A stretch of 64,000 bases of DNA from CAZSDU01 sp963662525. GTDB lineage: Bacteria; Bacteroidota; Bacteroidia; Bacteroidales; FEN-979. The position numbers and the translations under genes were made by a program. The DNA is taken from the NCBI GenBank assembly GCA_963662525.1, contig OY759717.1:1488001-1552000 (forward strand), in the 5' to 3' direction. The notes beneath the pieces are model-generated. The model saw only the letters and a program-made list of their open reading frames with translations. It had not been told where the DNA came from and ran no database searches. Positions within the stretch are counted from its first letter, which is position 1. Each line of letters begins with the position of its first letter. Positions 9,789 through 18,982 of the stretch are shown one piece after another.

Positions 9789-11267
9789 ATGAAGATATTT
9801 TGTTTTACTGCCCTGCTTATTGTGGCAATCATTTCCGGCAATTTCGCCCAGAAAGTAGATTTCTCAGCCTTTCTGGCCTCTGGTGGCGGAGTTCATTCTT
9901 CTACTCCCTCTGTTGTTGATAAGAAGGGAAACATATTTGTTGCCGGAGGTTCAAGAGACAGTTTGAAGGTAACCGGTGATGCATTTCAAAAAACATATAA
10001 GGGACATACGGTTGATGATGTTACCGGCGGCGATGCATTTTTAATGAAATTGTCGCCTTCAGGGGATTTACTTTACTCGACGTATATTGGCGGTTCGGGA
10101 TCAGAGTATTATTGTTTAAAACTGGCCCTCGATGATTCAGGGAACGTGTACGTTGGCTTCACAACCGATTCGAAGGATCTGCCGGTTTCAAAGGATGCTT
10201 ATCAAAAATCCGTTAAAGGCGATAACGATCATTACATTATCAAATTCAGCAATGATTGCAGGTATTTGGCTTCCACTTACCTGGGAGGTTCAGGAAGCGA
10301 TCACTGGACAACGCTTGCAATTCATGATAATATCCTGTACCTTTTGGGGAAAACCCGGTCGCTGGATTTTCCAACCACACCCACCGCCCTTCAGAAGGAA
10401 TATGATAATTCTGCTCCGCCCGACAGCAGTCAGTCGTGGATGGCTGGTGACATTTCAATTACAGCTTTATCGTTTGATCTTGATAAAATTCTATTTTCTA
10501 CCTATTTGGGTGGGAAATCTCTGGACTTTATCAGATCCTGTTCTTTCGATCAGGAGGGAAAAATTATTATCGCCGGTCAAACGTATTCTGACAACTTTCC
10601 TGTCACAAAAAACGCGTATCAAAAATCCATGGCCGGGAAGCAGGATGGTTTTTTGACGATCATCAGTAAAGATCTCTCTAAGATTGATTATTCAACCTTT
10701 ATCGGAGGGGATTCAACGGACCAGGTTAATTCTGTATTTATCGAAGATGCAGATAACCTGGTTCTTGCCGGCCAGACTAAGTCACCTGATTTTCCGGTCA
10801 CACCAGATGCAATCAATAAAAAGTATTCAGGGGGAAACGCTGATGGTTTTGTCATGAAATTCGATCTGAAATCGAATATGCCGGAATATTCAACATTTAT
10901 TGGCGGTTCGAAAACCGACTGGCTGAATTATATTTCAATAACCAATCATAAGAATTATATCGTGGTTGGCACCTCAGCCTCAAAAGATTTCCCGGTAACC
11001 AGGGATGCGCTATATCCATCCATCAGTGGTGGAATGGACCTGGTGGTCTTAATGCTCGACAATACCCTGAAGAATATTGAATATTCAACCTATGGAGGCG
11101 GTTCAAAGCAGCGGGTTATGGACCCAATCGCTACCTTTGTCAAAGGCGGCAAGGTGGTAATATCATCCATGTGTATTTCACCTGATTTCCCGGTAACATT
11201 GAAATATGCTGAACCGGATAGCACCTGGACGAATTGCATCTGGAAGTTCGATCTGACCGTTAAATAA
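9789..11267 (+). CDS. SBBP-repeat beta-propeller secreted protein
   Basis: This 492-residue protein has signal peptide MKIFCFTALLIVAIISGNFAQ and is built from about seven copies of the SBBP-type unit: a DGFVMKF/DAFLMKL strand, then STYIGGSGSEYY or STFIGGSKTDW, then an IIAGQTYSDNFPVTKNAYQK strand. This pattern makes a propeller with a repeating 'Asp-Phe-Pro-Val-Thr' turn. No type IX sorting domain is evident at the C-terminus, in contrast to its neighbours on both sides. It is sandwiched between the two paralogous T9SS propeller genes, all on the same strand, so the three probably belong to one surface module. Confidence 0.8.
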   Translation: MKIFCFTALLIVAIISGNFAQKVDFSAFLASGGGVHSSTPSVVDKKGNIFVAGGSRDSLKVTGDAFQKTYKGHTVDDVTGGDAFLMKLSPSGDLLYSTYIGGSGSEYYCLKLALDDSGNVYVGFTTDSKDLPVSKDAYQKSVKGDNDHYIIKFSNDCRYLASTYLGGSGSDHWTTLAIHDNILYLLGKTRSLDFPTTPTALQKEYDNSAPPDSSQSWMAGDISITALSFDLDKILFSTYLGGKSLDFIRSCSFDQEGKIIIAGQTYSDNFPVTKNAYQKSMAGKQDGFLTIISKDLSKIDYSTFIGGDSTDQVNSVFIEDADNLVLAGQTKSPDFPVTPDAINKKYSGGNADGFVMKFDLKSNMPEYSTFIGGSKTDWLNYISITNHKNYIVVGTSASKDFPVTRDALYPSISGGMDLVVLMLDNTLKNIEYSTYGGGSKQRVMDPIATFVKGGKVVISSMCISPDFPVTLKYAEPDSTWTNCIWKFDLTVK

Positions 11268-11371
11268 GATCAATGGAATAAAAACAGTCCGTTAACCTGC
11301 AGAAGGTCGATTTGGGAAATACTTTGCTGTTATTTTGTGCAAAAAATTATCAACCAATAATCTTTTGCACC

Positions 11372-12796
11372 ATGAAAACGATATTATTGACCTCCATTCT
11401 GATCTTCCTGACAGGAAGTTTTGCAATAGCACAACCAATACCCCCCGACAGTCTGTATCTTGGTCAGACACCTCCGGGCATTACACCGGTAATATTTCCC
11501 CTTTCTGTAAATTCCGGATCATTCGCTGCCGAAAGAATCGCAATTTCCGACGATAACAGAGAAATTTACTATTCAGAAGTCCATGCTTATTATCCCACTT
11601 CCGGCGATACGCTGAAGTGCTATAAATATTCCGGTGGGCATTGGACTGGTCCGTCCAACTTATTTCCATCTTACCTGGCTCCCGCTTTATCAGTCAGTAG
11701 TGATACCATGTATTTTCAAAACAACAGTTCGGTTTATGAATCATACTATGCTGTCAGAAATGGCACAAATTGGAACAGTCCCCAAAGACTATTAGCCAGC
11801 CTTAATTCGGCCCATTACTTGCAGGTTACCAACAGTGGCAACTATTATATTTCTTCCATTTCCAATCCCGGTATTGGCGCAGCCGACTGGTGCCGGTTAT
11901 TGATCAATGGAAATGATACAAGCGCTATAAGCCTGGGACTTCCATTAAATTCCATCGGAGATAATCTTGACTTTTTTATTTCAAGAGATGAAACTTATAT
12001 GATACTGGCTAAAAATGGTTTGAAAATAAGTTATCATAAAAATGATGGCAGCTGGACCAATCCCAAAAGCCTGGGTTCGCAGATTAACTTTGGTCTGGGA
12101 ATGTGGGGCCCCTTTGTTACTTCCGATAGTAAATATCTGTTTTACACAACCGGGACTCAACCAGATTATTCCGACACTTATGTTTACTGGGTTCGGGTTG
12201 ACAGTCTCATGGATAGTCTCAGATACACTAACTATATTCCCTATGTAAAAAATCTGATTCCTGATCAGACTACTGTTAAAGGAGAGTCATTTATCTTTAC
12301 CATTCCCGACAGCACCTTTGTGGATGATGACGGCAACAGTACGCTCACCTACGATGCCAGGCTCAGCAATGGAAGCCCCTTGCCGGAATGGCTTAGCTTT
12401 GATACGATAACAGCTACCTTTACAGGCACACCGGATATTATTCAGACACTGAACATCAAGATAAAAGCAATGGACACTGCCGGAGCTTATGTTTCCACTA
12501 CTTTTAAAATTAAAGTGGAAGATCCCAGTGCCATTCATCCTATTAAGGGACAAAAAATTAAAATCTATCCCAATCCCACAAGCGGCATGATACATATATC
12601 CACCGACAAATTCACTAATCAACCGATCACTATAGAAATAAGAAATCCGGAAGGCCGAATCATCCTGTCAAAATCGTTTGAAAAAGAGACAAGCATTGAT
12701 TTAACGGGCAAGCCGGGAGGGTTATATATTCTGAAACTGCAGCATGATCATGAAATAATCGTCAGGAAGATTGTGTTGAACAATAAAATCATATGA
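11372..12796 (+). CDS. T9SS-sorted beta-propeller protein, paralogue of 8296-9723
   Basis: A 474-residue protein started at the ATG at 11372, giving signal peptide MKTILLTSILIFLTGSFAIAQ. The ORF extends 20 codons upstream but that stretch is the duplicated leader. Architecture matches the first paralogue: identical PPDSLYLGQTPPG start, divergent propeller strands in the first 290 residues, a conserved Ig-like block (NLIPDQTTVKGESFIFTIPD) and a type A sorting domain (IKIYPNPTSGMIHIST to GLYILKLQHDHE). The tails are more conserved than the propellers, suggesting diversification of the recognition part after duplication. Confidence 0.85.
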   Translation: MKTILLTSILIFLTGSFAIAQPIPPDSLYLGQTPPGITPVIFPLSVNSGSFAAERIAISDDNREIYYSEVHAYYPTSGDTLKCYKYSGGHWTGPSNLFPSYLAPALSVSSDTMYFQNNSSVYESYYAVRNGTNWNSPQRLLASLNSAHYLQVTNSGNYYISSISNPGIGAADWCRLLINGNDTSAISLGLPLNSIGDNLDFFISRDETYMILAKNGLKISYHKNDGSWTNPKSLGSQINFGLGMWGPFVTSDSKYLFYTTGTQPDYSDTYVYWVRVDSLMDSLRYTNYIPYVKNLIPDQTTVKGESFIFTIPDSTFVDDDGNSTLTYDARLSNGSPLPEWLSFDTITATFTGTPDIIQTLNIKIKAMDTAGAYVSTTFKIKVEDPSAIHPIKGQKIKIYPNPTSGMIHISTDKFTNQPITIEIRNPEGRIILSKSFEKETSIDLTGKPGGLYILKLQHDHEIIVRKIVLNNKII

Positions 12797-12833
12797 TTTG
12801 AGAAGAGATCAGCGACAGCCGATCTGCCATATG

Positions 12834-12864
12834 TTTGATACTATGTGTGGATTTATTATATTTG
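12834..12864 (+). promoter_or_regulatory. Consensus Bacteroidota promoter for the isochorismatase gene
   Basis: TTTG at 12834-12837 is followed by exactly 19 nt and then TATATTTG at 12857-12864. This is a full match to the primary sigma-factor consensus of Bacteroidota (TTTG-N19-TAnnTTTG). It lies 35 bp before the ATG at 12900. Confidence 0.7.
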
Positions 12865-12899
12865 GGGTGTGTGAAAAAATTAACCAATAACCTGAAATC

Positions 12900-13493
12900 A
12901 TGAAAAAATTAATCACCATCCTGTCCATCTTGCTGATGGTTATTACTAATCCATCCTTTTCCCAGGATAAAAGCGAAAAACCTAAAGAACCGATCAAACC
13001 CGCCCTGCTGGTGATCGATATCCAGAAAGCCTTTCTGCCTATGATGTCATCGGATAAGGATATGGCGATGGAGTATATCAACGCCCTGATCGGACTTTTC
13101 CGCAAAAACGGCTATCCTGTCATACGGGTTTACCACTCCAGCGAAGAGTACGGTGTCATGCAAGGTGCCGAAGGATTTGAATTTCCCGAAACGGTGAAAA
13201 TATTGCCCGGCGATGCTAAAGTGATCAAAACATACCCCGACGGCTTTAACAAGACCGATCTCGACAAGGTCATCAAAGCCACGGGCAGTAATACTCTTTT
13301 CCTTTGCGGACTGAGTGCGACCGGGTGTGTACTTGCCACCTGGATCGGTGCACAAAACCATGACTACAAGGCCTTCATGGTGAAAAACGCCATCATCAGC
13401 CCCGACTCCGGGAATACGAAGAACATTGAACAGATTTTCGATGCTGTATCTTATGAAGTGGTGCAACTGCTGCTGGAAAATGCGGGTAAATGA
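12900..13493 (+). CDS. Exported isochorismatase-family cysteine hydrolase
   Basis: A 197-residue protein with signal peptide MKKLITILSILLMVITNPSFSQ followed by an isochorismatase-like hydrolase fold. The catalytic triad is readable: Asp40 in LLVIDIQ, Lys110 in KVIKTYPDGF and Cys143 in SATGCV. The cis-peptide region preceding the Cys is present. Family members hydrolyse amides such as nicotinamide or N-carbamoyl compounds; the export signal is unusual for metabolic members, so a periplasmic amidase role is likely, with substrate unknown. A good promoter precedes it, and an aminotransferase gene follows 34 bp downstream. Confidence 0.85.
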   Translation: MKKLITILSILLMVITNPSFSQDKSEKPKEPIKPALLVIDIQKAFLPMMSSDKDMAMEYINALIGLFRKNGYPVIRVYHSSEEYGVMQGAEGFEFPETVKILPGDAKVIKTYPDGFNKTDLDKVIKATGSNTLFLCGLSATGCVLATWIGAQNHDYKAFMVKNAIISPDSGNTKNIEQIFDAVSYEVVQLLLENAGK

Positions 13494-13527
13494 GCTTGTC
13501 AGATTCGCAAAATTTAATTATTAAAAA

Positions 13528-15465
13528 ATGACTTCATTTACCAATGCAGAAGGGTTTACCGGGCTGGAACGGGGTGTCCGTGCAGCTTTGGAAACCTATT
13601 CAAATGTTCACCGGGGCAGCGGGCATTACTCGATGACCACCACTCATTTATTCGAACAGGCCAGGGATATCGTCCTGGAGTACCTGGATCTGGACAAACG
13701 CGGATACATCGTCATCTTCTGCACTCCTGCCAGGGCATCAGAATTTGAGTCCAGGCTTGAGCCGGGAAGCTATACTATCATATCCGGCCATGATACAGGA
13801 CTGTGTTTAGGTGTAAGCGCCCTGGCCGTCAAACGGAAAGCTCTTCCCGGAGGCGCTCCATTCCAGAGCGGCGGAGGGACGGCAAAGCTCATTGCTCCCG
13901 GCTGGGTGATCTGGGATGATGCACCGGACCGTTTCGAAGCCGGCACCCCGGCCATCATCAATATCATCGCCTTTGCCAGAGCACTCAGGATGATCCGTCA
14001 ACACGGAAAAATAAATTTCACGGATCATACAGGTGGAAAACTTTCCGCCGAAGAAATACTGTACCATGATGACCTGGAAGGATATTCAGGACATGCGCTG
14101 ATCGACCGACTCCGGCAGACCCTGATCGGACGTGATATCCTTGTGCCTACCCTGGAAGGCGACCGACCTTTTATCAACCTTGATAATGCTGCCAGCACGC
14201 CCACGTTTACCCCGGTATGGGAGGCTGTATGCCAGACATGGAGGCAGCCTTTGGATGTAAAGCAGGAGATCATTCATGAAGTCAGATCCATTTGCGCCAG
14301 GTTTCTGGGCGCTCCTCAGGATGAGTATGACCTGATCTTCACTTCCAATACCACCGAAGCCATTAACCTGGCTGTAGATAAGCTCAGCCATGAATCCTTC
14401 GGGGATACCGAAACAGTCATACTCAACACCCTTTCCGAACATTCCTCCAACGAGTTGCCATGGCGCATGCAAGCCGGTTTTTCACTGATCAGGCTTGGCG
14501 TTGACAATGAAGGCGTGTTGGACATGAAGGAGCTTGAGGCCACACTGAGCGCTTACAACCAGGAAGGCCTGCACGAAAAAAAAAGGATCAGGCTTGTGGC
14601 CTTGAGCGGTGCTTCAAACGTACTTGGCACGTTTAACAACCTGGAAGAAATCAGCAGCATTGTCCACCGGTATGGCGCACGACTGCTCGTGGATGCCGCT
14701 CAGATGGTGGCCCACCGCAAAGTTGACATGAAGGCCGGCGGGTTCGACTATCTGGTCTTCTCCGCACATAAAATGTACGCACCATTCGGTACCGGCGCGC
14801 TTGTTATCAAAAAAGAACTGCCTGAGTTCAGTTCCCGGGAAACGGAACTGATACGAGCTTCCGGAGAGGAAAATGCTGCAGGAATTGCTGCCATGGGAAA
14901 GGCGATGCTGCTGTTACAACGGATCGGAACTGACCTGATCCGTGAGGAAGAACAGTCCCTGACACGGTATGCCTTGTCCGGGCTGGCACAAATTCCCGGA
15001 CTCAGGATTTTCGGGATCAGTGATCCCAACTCAGCCCGCTTCACCCAAAAGGGGGGGGTCGTTTTATTTAACCTGAAGGGCATGATGGCAAACCGGCTTG
15101 CCAGCGAACTGGCCCTGCGGGGAGGGATCGGCGTTCGGGCAGGCTGCCACTGCGCTCATCTGATCATCAAACACCTCTTGCATCTTCCGCCTGCAATGGA
15201 AAATTTCCAGCGCATCATCGTAACCCTGTTCCCGAAGATCAATCTTCCGGGACTTTTACGCATCAGCCTGGGCATTGAAAACACCCAGGAAGATATTGAC
15301 ACTCTCCTTCGCGTGCTGGAAAATATCGCCGGGAAACCCCGGCTGAATTCAGCCGGAATACATACGATTTCAGCGAAGAAAGGGACATCACCGCTTTCCA
15401 GGAAAAAAGTGAAACAGCAGATGAAGGATTTCGCTGAAGCTGCATCTGTGAGGGTTTATTCTTAG
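13528..15465 (+). CDS. Class V aminotransferase (cysteine desulfurase-like) with extra degenerate N-terminal domain
   Basis: A 645-residue PLP enzyme. The full aminotransferase domain spans about 210-610: FINLDNAASTPTF at its start, TSNTTEAINLA, VDAAQMVAH with the PLP-ring Asp, FSAHKMYAPFGTG with Schiff-base Lys415, and RAGCHCAH near the active-site loop. The first ~175 residues are a second, shortened copy of the same fold: a start-like NVHRGSGHYSMTTTHLFEQAR and a later GGGTAKLI...FEAGTPAI piece, but with the catalytic core missing. This is a fusion or internal deletion of a duplicated domain rather than a frameshift. The reaction (desulfurase, lyase or transaminase) cannot be settled from sequence. 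Confidence 0.8.
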   Translation: MTSFTNAEGFTGLERGVRAALETYSNVHRGSGHYSMTTTHLFEQARDIVLEYLDLDKRGYIVIFCTPARASEFESRLEPGSYTIISGHDTGLCLGVSALAVKRKALPGGAPFQSGGGTAKLIAPGWVIWDDAPDRFEAGTPAIINIIAFARALRMIRQHGKINFTDHTGGKLSAEEILYHDDLEGYSGHALIDRLRQTLIGRDILVPTLEGDRPFINLDNAASTPTFTPVWEAVCQTWRQPLDVKQEIIHEVRSICARFLGAPQDEYDLIFTSNTTEAINLAVDKLSHESFGDTETVILNTLSEHSSNELPWRMQAGFSLIRLGVDNEGVLDMKELEATLSAYNQEGLHEKKRIRLVALSGASNVLGTFNNLEEISSIVHRYGARLLVDAAQMVAHRKVDMKAGGFDYLVFSAHKMYAPFGTGALVIKKELPEFSSRETELIRASGEENAAGIAAMGKAMLLLQRIGTDLIREEEQSLTRYALSGLAQIPGLRIFGISDPNSARFTQKGGVVLFNLKGMMANRLASELALRGGIGVRAGCHCAHLIIKHLLHLPPAMENFQRIIVTLFPKINLPGLLRISLGIENTQEDIDTLLRVLENIAGKPRLNSAGIHTISAKKGTSPLSRKKVKQQMKDFAEAASVRVYS

Positions 15466-15476
15466 GCTACCTGCTT

Positions 15477-16880
15477 CTAGTCAGCATTCAAACTCACCTT
15501 TACCCTTCCTTCAAAGACAAAATAGGCCTTCACCGAACCTGGGGTGATCCGGATCTTTTCAGGGTCAAGCCTGTCGATATGGCCGTTGATCCTGAAATTT
15601 TCTATTGACCGGTTCTCACGAAGCGTGGCAGTCACCGATTCACGGGCCGACCGAAGCTGTTCGCCCACCGGGAAGACAAGTTCCGCCCGGAGTTTCTGTA
15701 TCAGTCCTGAATGAAACAGCCAGGAGGCCGTTTTTACGGCCACATTCTTCGTAGCTACTGAAAAATCAAGGTTGTCCATCTCAATGGTTAGGGAATCCTT
15801 GTTGAAAACGGGAACTCCCGCCAGGTAGATTGTACCTTTGACAGTTCCCTCCACCGGCAGGGCCACGATGAGCTTATCTCCCTGCCCGTAGATGGTGATA
15901 TCCCTGACGATCACCCTGTAATTCTTATAAGCCAGGGTGTAGTCCCGCATGCTTGTCTGCGCGAGCGAATTGATATAAGAAAGAGGGATATCGAGGGAGA
16001 GGTTGATGCTGAACTGCTCAGGCAGGGCTGAAGTGATCCTTAGCGGAGGAAGTTCAGGGTTCAGGGTAAAGACAGGTTCCTGTCCATAATACAGCTCGAC
16101 CAGCGCCTTAAGTCCGAGCGAAGTCAGCATTCTTCCACCCTTCCCCTGTACCGGTAATGAACTCAGCTGGGCAGGGCTCAGTTTAAGCCAAAGCGAATCC
16201 CCGGGTGAAATCAGGAAAGGCTTCTGCATGGCAGTCCAGGCATCGCCCATGATCTTCCTCAAGTCCACCGCCGACTTCAGGGATTTATCAATCCCTCTGG
16301 CAATATCACTCAGGCTGCCTTTCAGCAGGATATCCGAAATTACCGGTAGTGGCAGCTGAAACCCGGCAAAGGAAACTTTCGGTATGCAGATCCATTCATA
16401 GCCATCAGGCAGTGTCAGGGTAGAGAGGCTCCAGTCCCTGTTGATGTTCAGTTTTGTTTTGAACCTGAGTGCCACCTCTGCATTCGCATCTTTGATGTCG
16501 CCTATGTCCATACCAAGCAACTGAACACTATAGCGTTTCTTCAGGTAGATCTTCAGCGGTACACGGTAGGTCAGGAAATTATTTTCGAATCCAACAATGA
16601 TGCTGTCCGTCTTTGAAGCAAACAGCATCAGGTTGTCCCTGTCGTTATCCTCAAAGCTGGTATCGGCATAGAGCTGACCTGTAAGCCTTTTATTCACCAG
16701 CTTTTTCAGCTGTTCCATGCTCACTTCCAGGGGAATATTGATATTCGAGTACTGCGGATAATATTCCGGTACATCATACCGCTCGGCCGGCTTCTCCACC
16801 CTGATCGTCCGGCATCCTTCCTGGGCAAGCAGAATCATCAGCAGCGGGAAAACCCATTTCCAAAAGATCCTTTTCATCAT
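15477..16880 (-). CDS. DUF4403 family lipoprotein
   Basis: A 467-residue protein. The N-terminus MMKRIFWKWVFPLLMILLAQEGC ends in a lipobox-like Cys, so it is probably a lipoprotein. The next segment PEYYPQYSNINIPLEVSMEQL is the start of the DUF4403 family, whose members consist of two long repeats with an extended beta-sheet predicted to resemble lipid-binding tubular folds. The full family length is present, ending VKAYFVFEGRVKVSLN. No enzyme motif is seen. It is convergent with the aminotransferase gene, with 11 bp between them. Function unknown. Confidence 0.8.
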   Translation of the reverse strand: MMKRIFWKWVFPLLMILLAQEGCRTIRVEKPAERYDVPEYYPQYSNINIPLEVSMEQLKKLVNKRLTGQLYADTSFEDNDRDNLMLFASKTDSIIVGFENNFLTYRVPLKIYLKKRYSVQLLGMDIGDIKDANAEVALRFKTKLNINRDWSLSTLTLPDGYEWICIPKVSFAGFQLPLPVISDILLKGSLSDIARGIDKSLKSAVDLRKIMGDAWTAMQKPFLISPGDSLWLKLSPAQLSSLPVQGKGGRMLTSLGLKALVELYYGQEPVFTLNPELPPLRITSALPEQFSINLSLDIPLSYINSLAQTSMRDYTLAYKNYRVIVRDITIYGQGDKLIVALPVEGTVKGTIYLAGVPVFNKDSLTIEMDNLDFSVATKNVAVKTASWLFHSGLIQKLRAELVFPVGEQLRSARESVTATLRENRSIENFRINGHIDRLDPEKIRITPGSVKAYFVFEGRVKVSLNAD

Positions 16881-17001
16881 CAGATTATCATATGCAATTT
16901 ACAAATTTCACAAACCGGTCCAACACGGGTATTAACGAAGAAAATGGATAAAACGCCTCATGTTCTCCCTGAGTTCTTCCATCTTCTCCCAGGGAAAAGT
17001 T

Positions 17002-17071
17002 GGTGAGGTGGTGAGGTGGTGAGATGGTGAGGTGGTGAGGTGGTGAGTTGGCAAGGGTCGATAGGCGATAG
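17002..17071. repeat. GGTGAGNT 8-bp tandem array with conserved tail, copy 1
   Basis: Six units of the 8-bp word GGTGAGNT run from 17002 to 17049, followed by a tail GGCAAGGGTCGATAGGCGATAG. The last unit plus tail (17042-17071, 30 nt) is identical to 20507-20536. It lies in the 288-bp gap between the DUF4403 gene and the Crp/Fnr gene. Short apparent ORFs here, rich in His-Leu-Thr-Ser-Pro, are readings of the repeat, not genes. Confidence 0.85.
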
Positions 17072-17168
17072 TTGGGCGTCATGCTGACTCGTCCTAAGAA
17101 ATGTTTCTGATTCACAAAAACAAATTATTACTTTTATACAATTTTGAAAAAGTAACACTTTAATAATT

Positions 17169-17723
17169 ATGCTCGAACAACTGATTGATAAATTCAAAAA
17201 TGACACAGCAAATCGGATTGAATTTCAAGATTTATTTATTGAAAGAGAAATTGCTTCCAGAACAATTTTGTTAAAAGAAGGAGAAATATCCAAATATGCA
17301 TTTTTTATAAAAAAAGGATGTTTGCGTCAATGGTTCAATAAAGAGGGGAAAGATATTACATTTCAATTTTTTTTCGAAAACCAGCCTGTTGCTTCAATTG
17401 ATAGCTTTATTAACAAACAACCTAGTTTATTTTCTATTGAAAGTATTGAGCCTACAACTATTCTTTCTATAAGTAAAGACAGCTTTGAGAAGCTATATCA
17501 AATTTATCCTGAACTAAAAGATTCATTTCAAGATTTTATTTTTCAACGACTTAGAAACTATACCCAGCTTTTTCTTTCGAGAATAAAAGACACACCCAAA
17601 GAACGTTATGAAGAATTAATTAAAAAAAAACCAGAAATTATCAAGCGGGTACCTCAACATTATATTGCATCATACCTAGGAATAACTCCTATTTCACTCA
17701 GTAGGATTAGAAACAGAAAATAA
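17169..17723 (+). CDS. Crp/Fnr-family transcription regulator
   Basis: A 184-residue regulator with a cyclic-nucleotide-binding-like beta roll over residues 10-120 (ILLKEGEISKYAFFIKKGCLRQWF; FFFENQPVASIDSFI) and a short C-terminal helix-turn-helix (VPQHYIASYLGITPISLSRIRNRK). The C-terminal DNA-binding part is compact, as in the Bacteroidota Crp subgroup that usually lacks Fe-S cysteines; no Cys cluster is seen. It precedes a ferredoxin-like membrane protein by 73 bp on the same strand and is the likely regulator of that gene, but no operator can be defined. Confidence 0.85.
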   Translation: MLEQLIDKFKNDTANRIEFQDLFIEREIASRTILLKEGEISKYAFFIKKGCLRQWFNKEGKDITFQFFFENQPVASIDSFINKQPSLFSIESIEPTTILSISKDSFEKLYQIYPELKDSFQDFIFQRLRNYTQLFLSRIKDTPKERYEELIKKKPEIIKRVPQHYIASYLGITPISLSRIRNRK

Positions 17724-17796
17724 ATTTCATTTCTTAACAAATGTTATCGTTAAAAGCTTTTTACCAGGGCATTTTTGTGTAAAAAACGATAACTCA

Positions 17797-18597
17797 ATGA
17801 AATCAAGATTTATTAATAGTAAATGTACAGTATATGTGCAACTTGACACCCAAAAATGTATCGCTTGCTGGGAATGTCAGGAAATATGTCCGCATGATAT
17901 AATTGGAAAAGTAAATATGCCTTGGCATAAACATGCAAAATTTGTGAAACCCGATTCTTGTACCGGATGTTTAAATTGCGTTGACACTTGCCAAAACAGT
18001 GCTTTATCAATAATTAATAGAGCAAATTACCAAACTAATAAGCAACAAAGGAAGTTTATCAATCAGTTTTTAATAAATAATCTACTGCTGATTTTCGGGA
18101 TTGTAATGATTCTTTCAGGATTGAGCCTGCAAATCGGATTTCATATGAGTGGGTCTTATAAACAAAATGGAAGTGGTAAGCCAGAGTATATCCAATCCAT
18201 GACTTATGAGCAAATAAATGAGATCGACACTAACAGAATAGTATGCGGATTTTATTATCAAAACTGGTCAACTATCCATAAAATTTCCATTGTTATCTTT
18301 TCATTACTGATGATATACCATATTTACTCACATTGGAAATGGTATAATAGTATCATCAGTAAACACTTAGTGAGTAAAAACATTCAGGTGATTACATTAT
18401 CTGTACTTTTTTTTCTTGTTACCCTCACAGGTCTTATTCCATGGTTTATCCATTTATCAGGGGGTTCAGTTTTTTCTCGATTTGTTTTGATTGAAATTCA
18501 TGATAAACTTGCCCTAATTCTTGTCATTTATATTACTTTACATATTATAAAAAGAAAGAATTGGTATACTACAACTTACAAACGAATTGAAACATAA
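17797..18597 (+). CDS. Membrane protein with two 4Fe-4S clusters (ferredoxin plus DUF4405-like)
   Basis: A 266-residue protein. Residues 20-75 carry two classical 4Fe-4S motifs, CIACWECQEICP and CTGCLNCVDTCQ, each with CxxCxxCxxxC spacing. The rest has about four transmembrane segments (LLIFGIVMILSGLSL, IVIFSLLMIYHIYSHW, VITLSVLFFLVTLTGLI, LALILVIYITLHIIK). Histidines in the helices (YHIYSHW, IHD, LHIIK) could bind heme as in DUF4405/cytochrome b-like proteins. It looks like a membrane electron-transfer module. It follows a Crp/Fnr gene and precedes a methyltransferase remnant in the same frame after the stop. Confidence 0.8.
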   Translation: MKSRFINSKCTVYVQLDTQKCIACWECQEICPHDIIGKVNMPWHKHAKFVKPDSCTGCLNCVDTCQNSALSIINRANYQTNKQQRKFINQFLINNLLLIFGIVMILSGLSLQIGFHMSGSYKQNGSGKPEYIQSMTYEQINEIDTNRIVCGFYYQNWSTIHKISIVIFSLLMIYHIYSHWKWYNSIISKHLVSKNIQVITLSVLFFLVTLTGLIPWFIHLSGGSVFSRFVLIEIHDKLALILVIYITLHIIKRKNWYTTTYKRIET

Positions 18598-18600
18598 AAA

Positions 18601-18951
18601 CAAAAACCTCTTCTGGTTGATAGGCAAGCTGTTTACATTATAAATAGTATTCCATATGATTTTAGGGTAATTTCAAAAAATATCCCTAGTTTATCACGAC
18701 TTTCATGGATAGCAAGAAGTATCTACTTCGATAAAAAAATTAAAGCATTTATCAATCATTTTCCTGAAGCTTCAATTGTAAATATTGGCTGTGGACTTGA
18801 TACAACATTTGACCGCGTGGATAATGGAAAAATTCATTGGTATGATTTGGATTTACCGGATACTATTGAATTAAGAAAAAGATATATTTCAGAAACAGAT
18901 AGAAGGAAATCCATTTCTAAATCAGTATTTGATACAAGTTGGATTGATTAA
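18601..18951 (+). pseudogene. Class I O-methyltransferase fragment (leucine carboxyl methyltransferase-like)
   Basis: The frame starting right after the previous gene's stop is open to a TAA at 18949-18951 but has no ATG. It encodes PYDFRVISKNIPSLSRL, then WIARSIYFDKKIKAFI, then the SAM-binding core IVNIGCGLDTTFDRV and WYDLDLPDTIELRKRYI. These belong to the LCMT/PPM-type SAM methyltransferase family common in anaerobes. The N-terminal helix and everything after SVFDTSWID (roughly half the domain) are missing, so this is a relic truncated on both sides. Confidence 0.7.
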
Positions 18952-18982
18952 ATTTAAAAGCACGAACGCCCAACAAGTGGCA

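Noticed and set aside
10132..10656. 174-codon ORF inside the SBBP gene
   Set aside because: Overlaps a clear repeat protein in another frame and has no family features.
17002..17071. Possible CRISPR array
   Set aside because: The 8-bp units are contiguous without unique spacers, and no cas genes are visible anywhere in the window.
16888..17206. Minus-strand ORFs rich in His-Leu-Thr-Ser-Pro
   Set aside because: They are translations of the GGTGAGNT array in different frames, with no start context or family.
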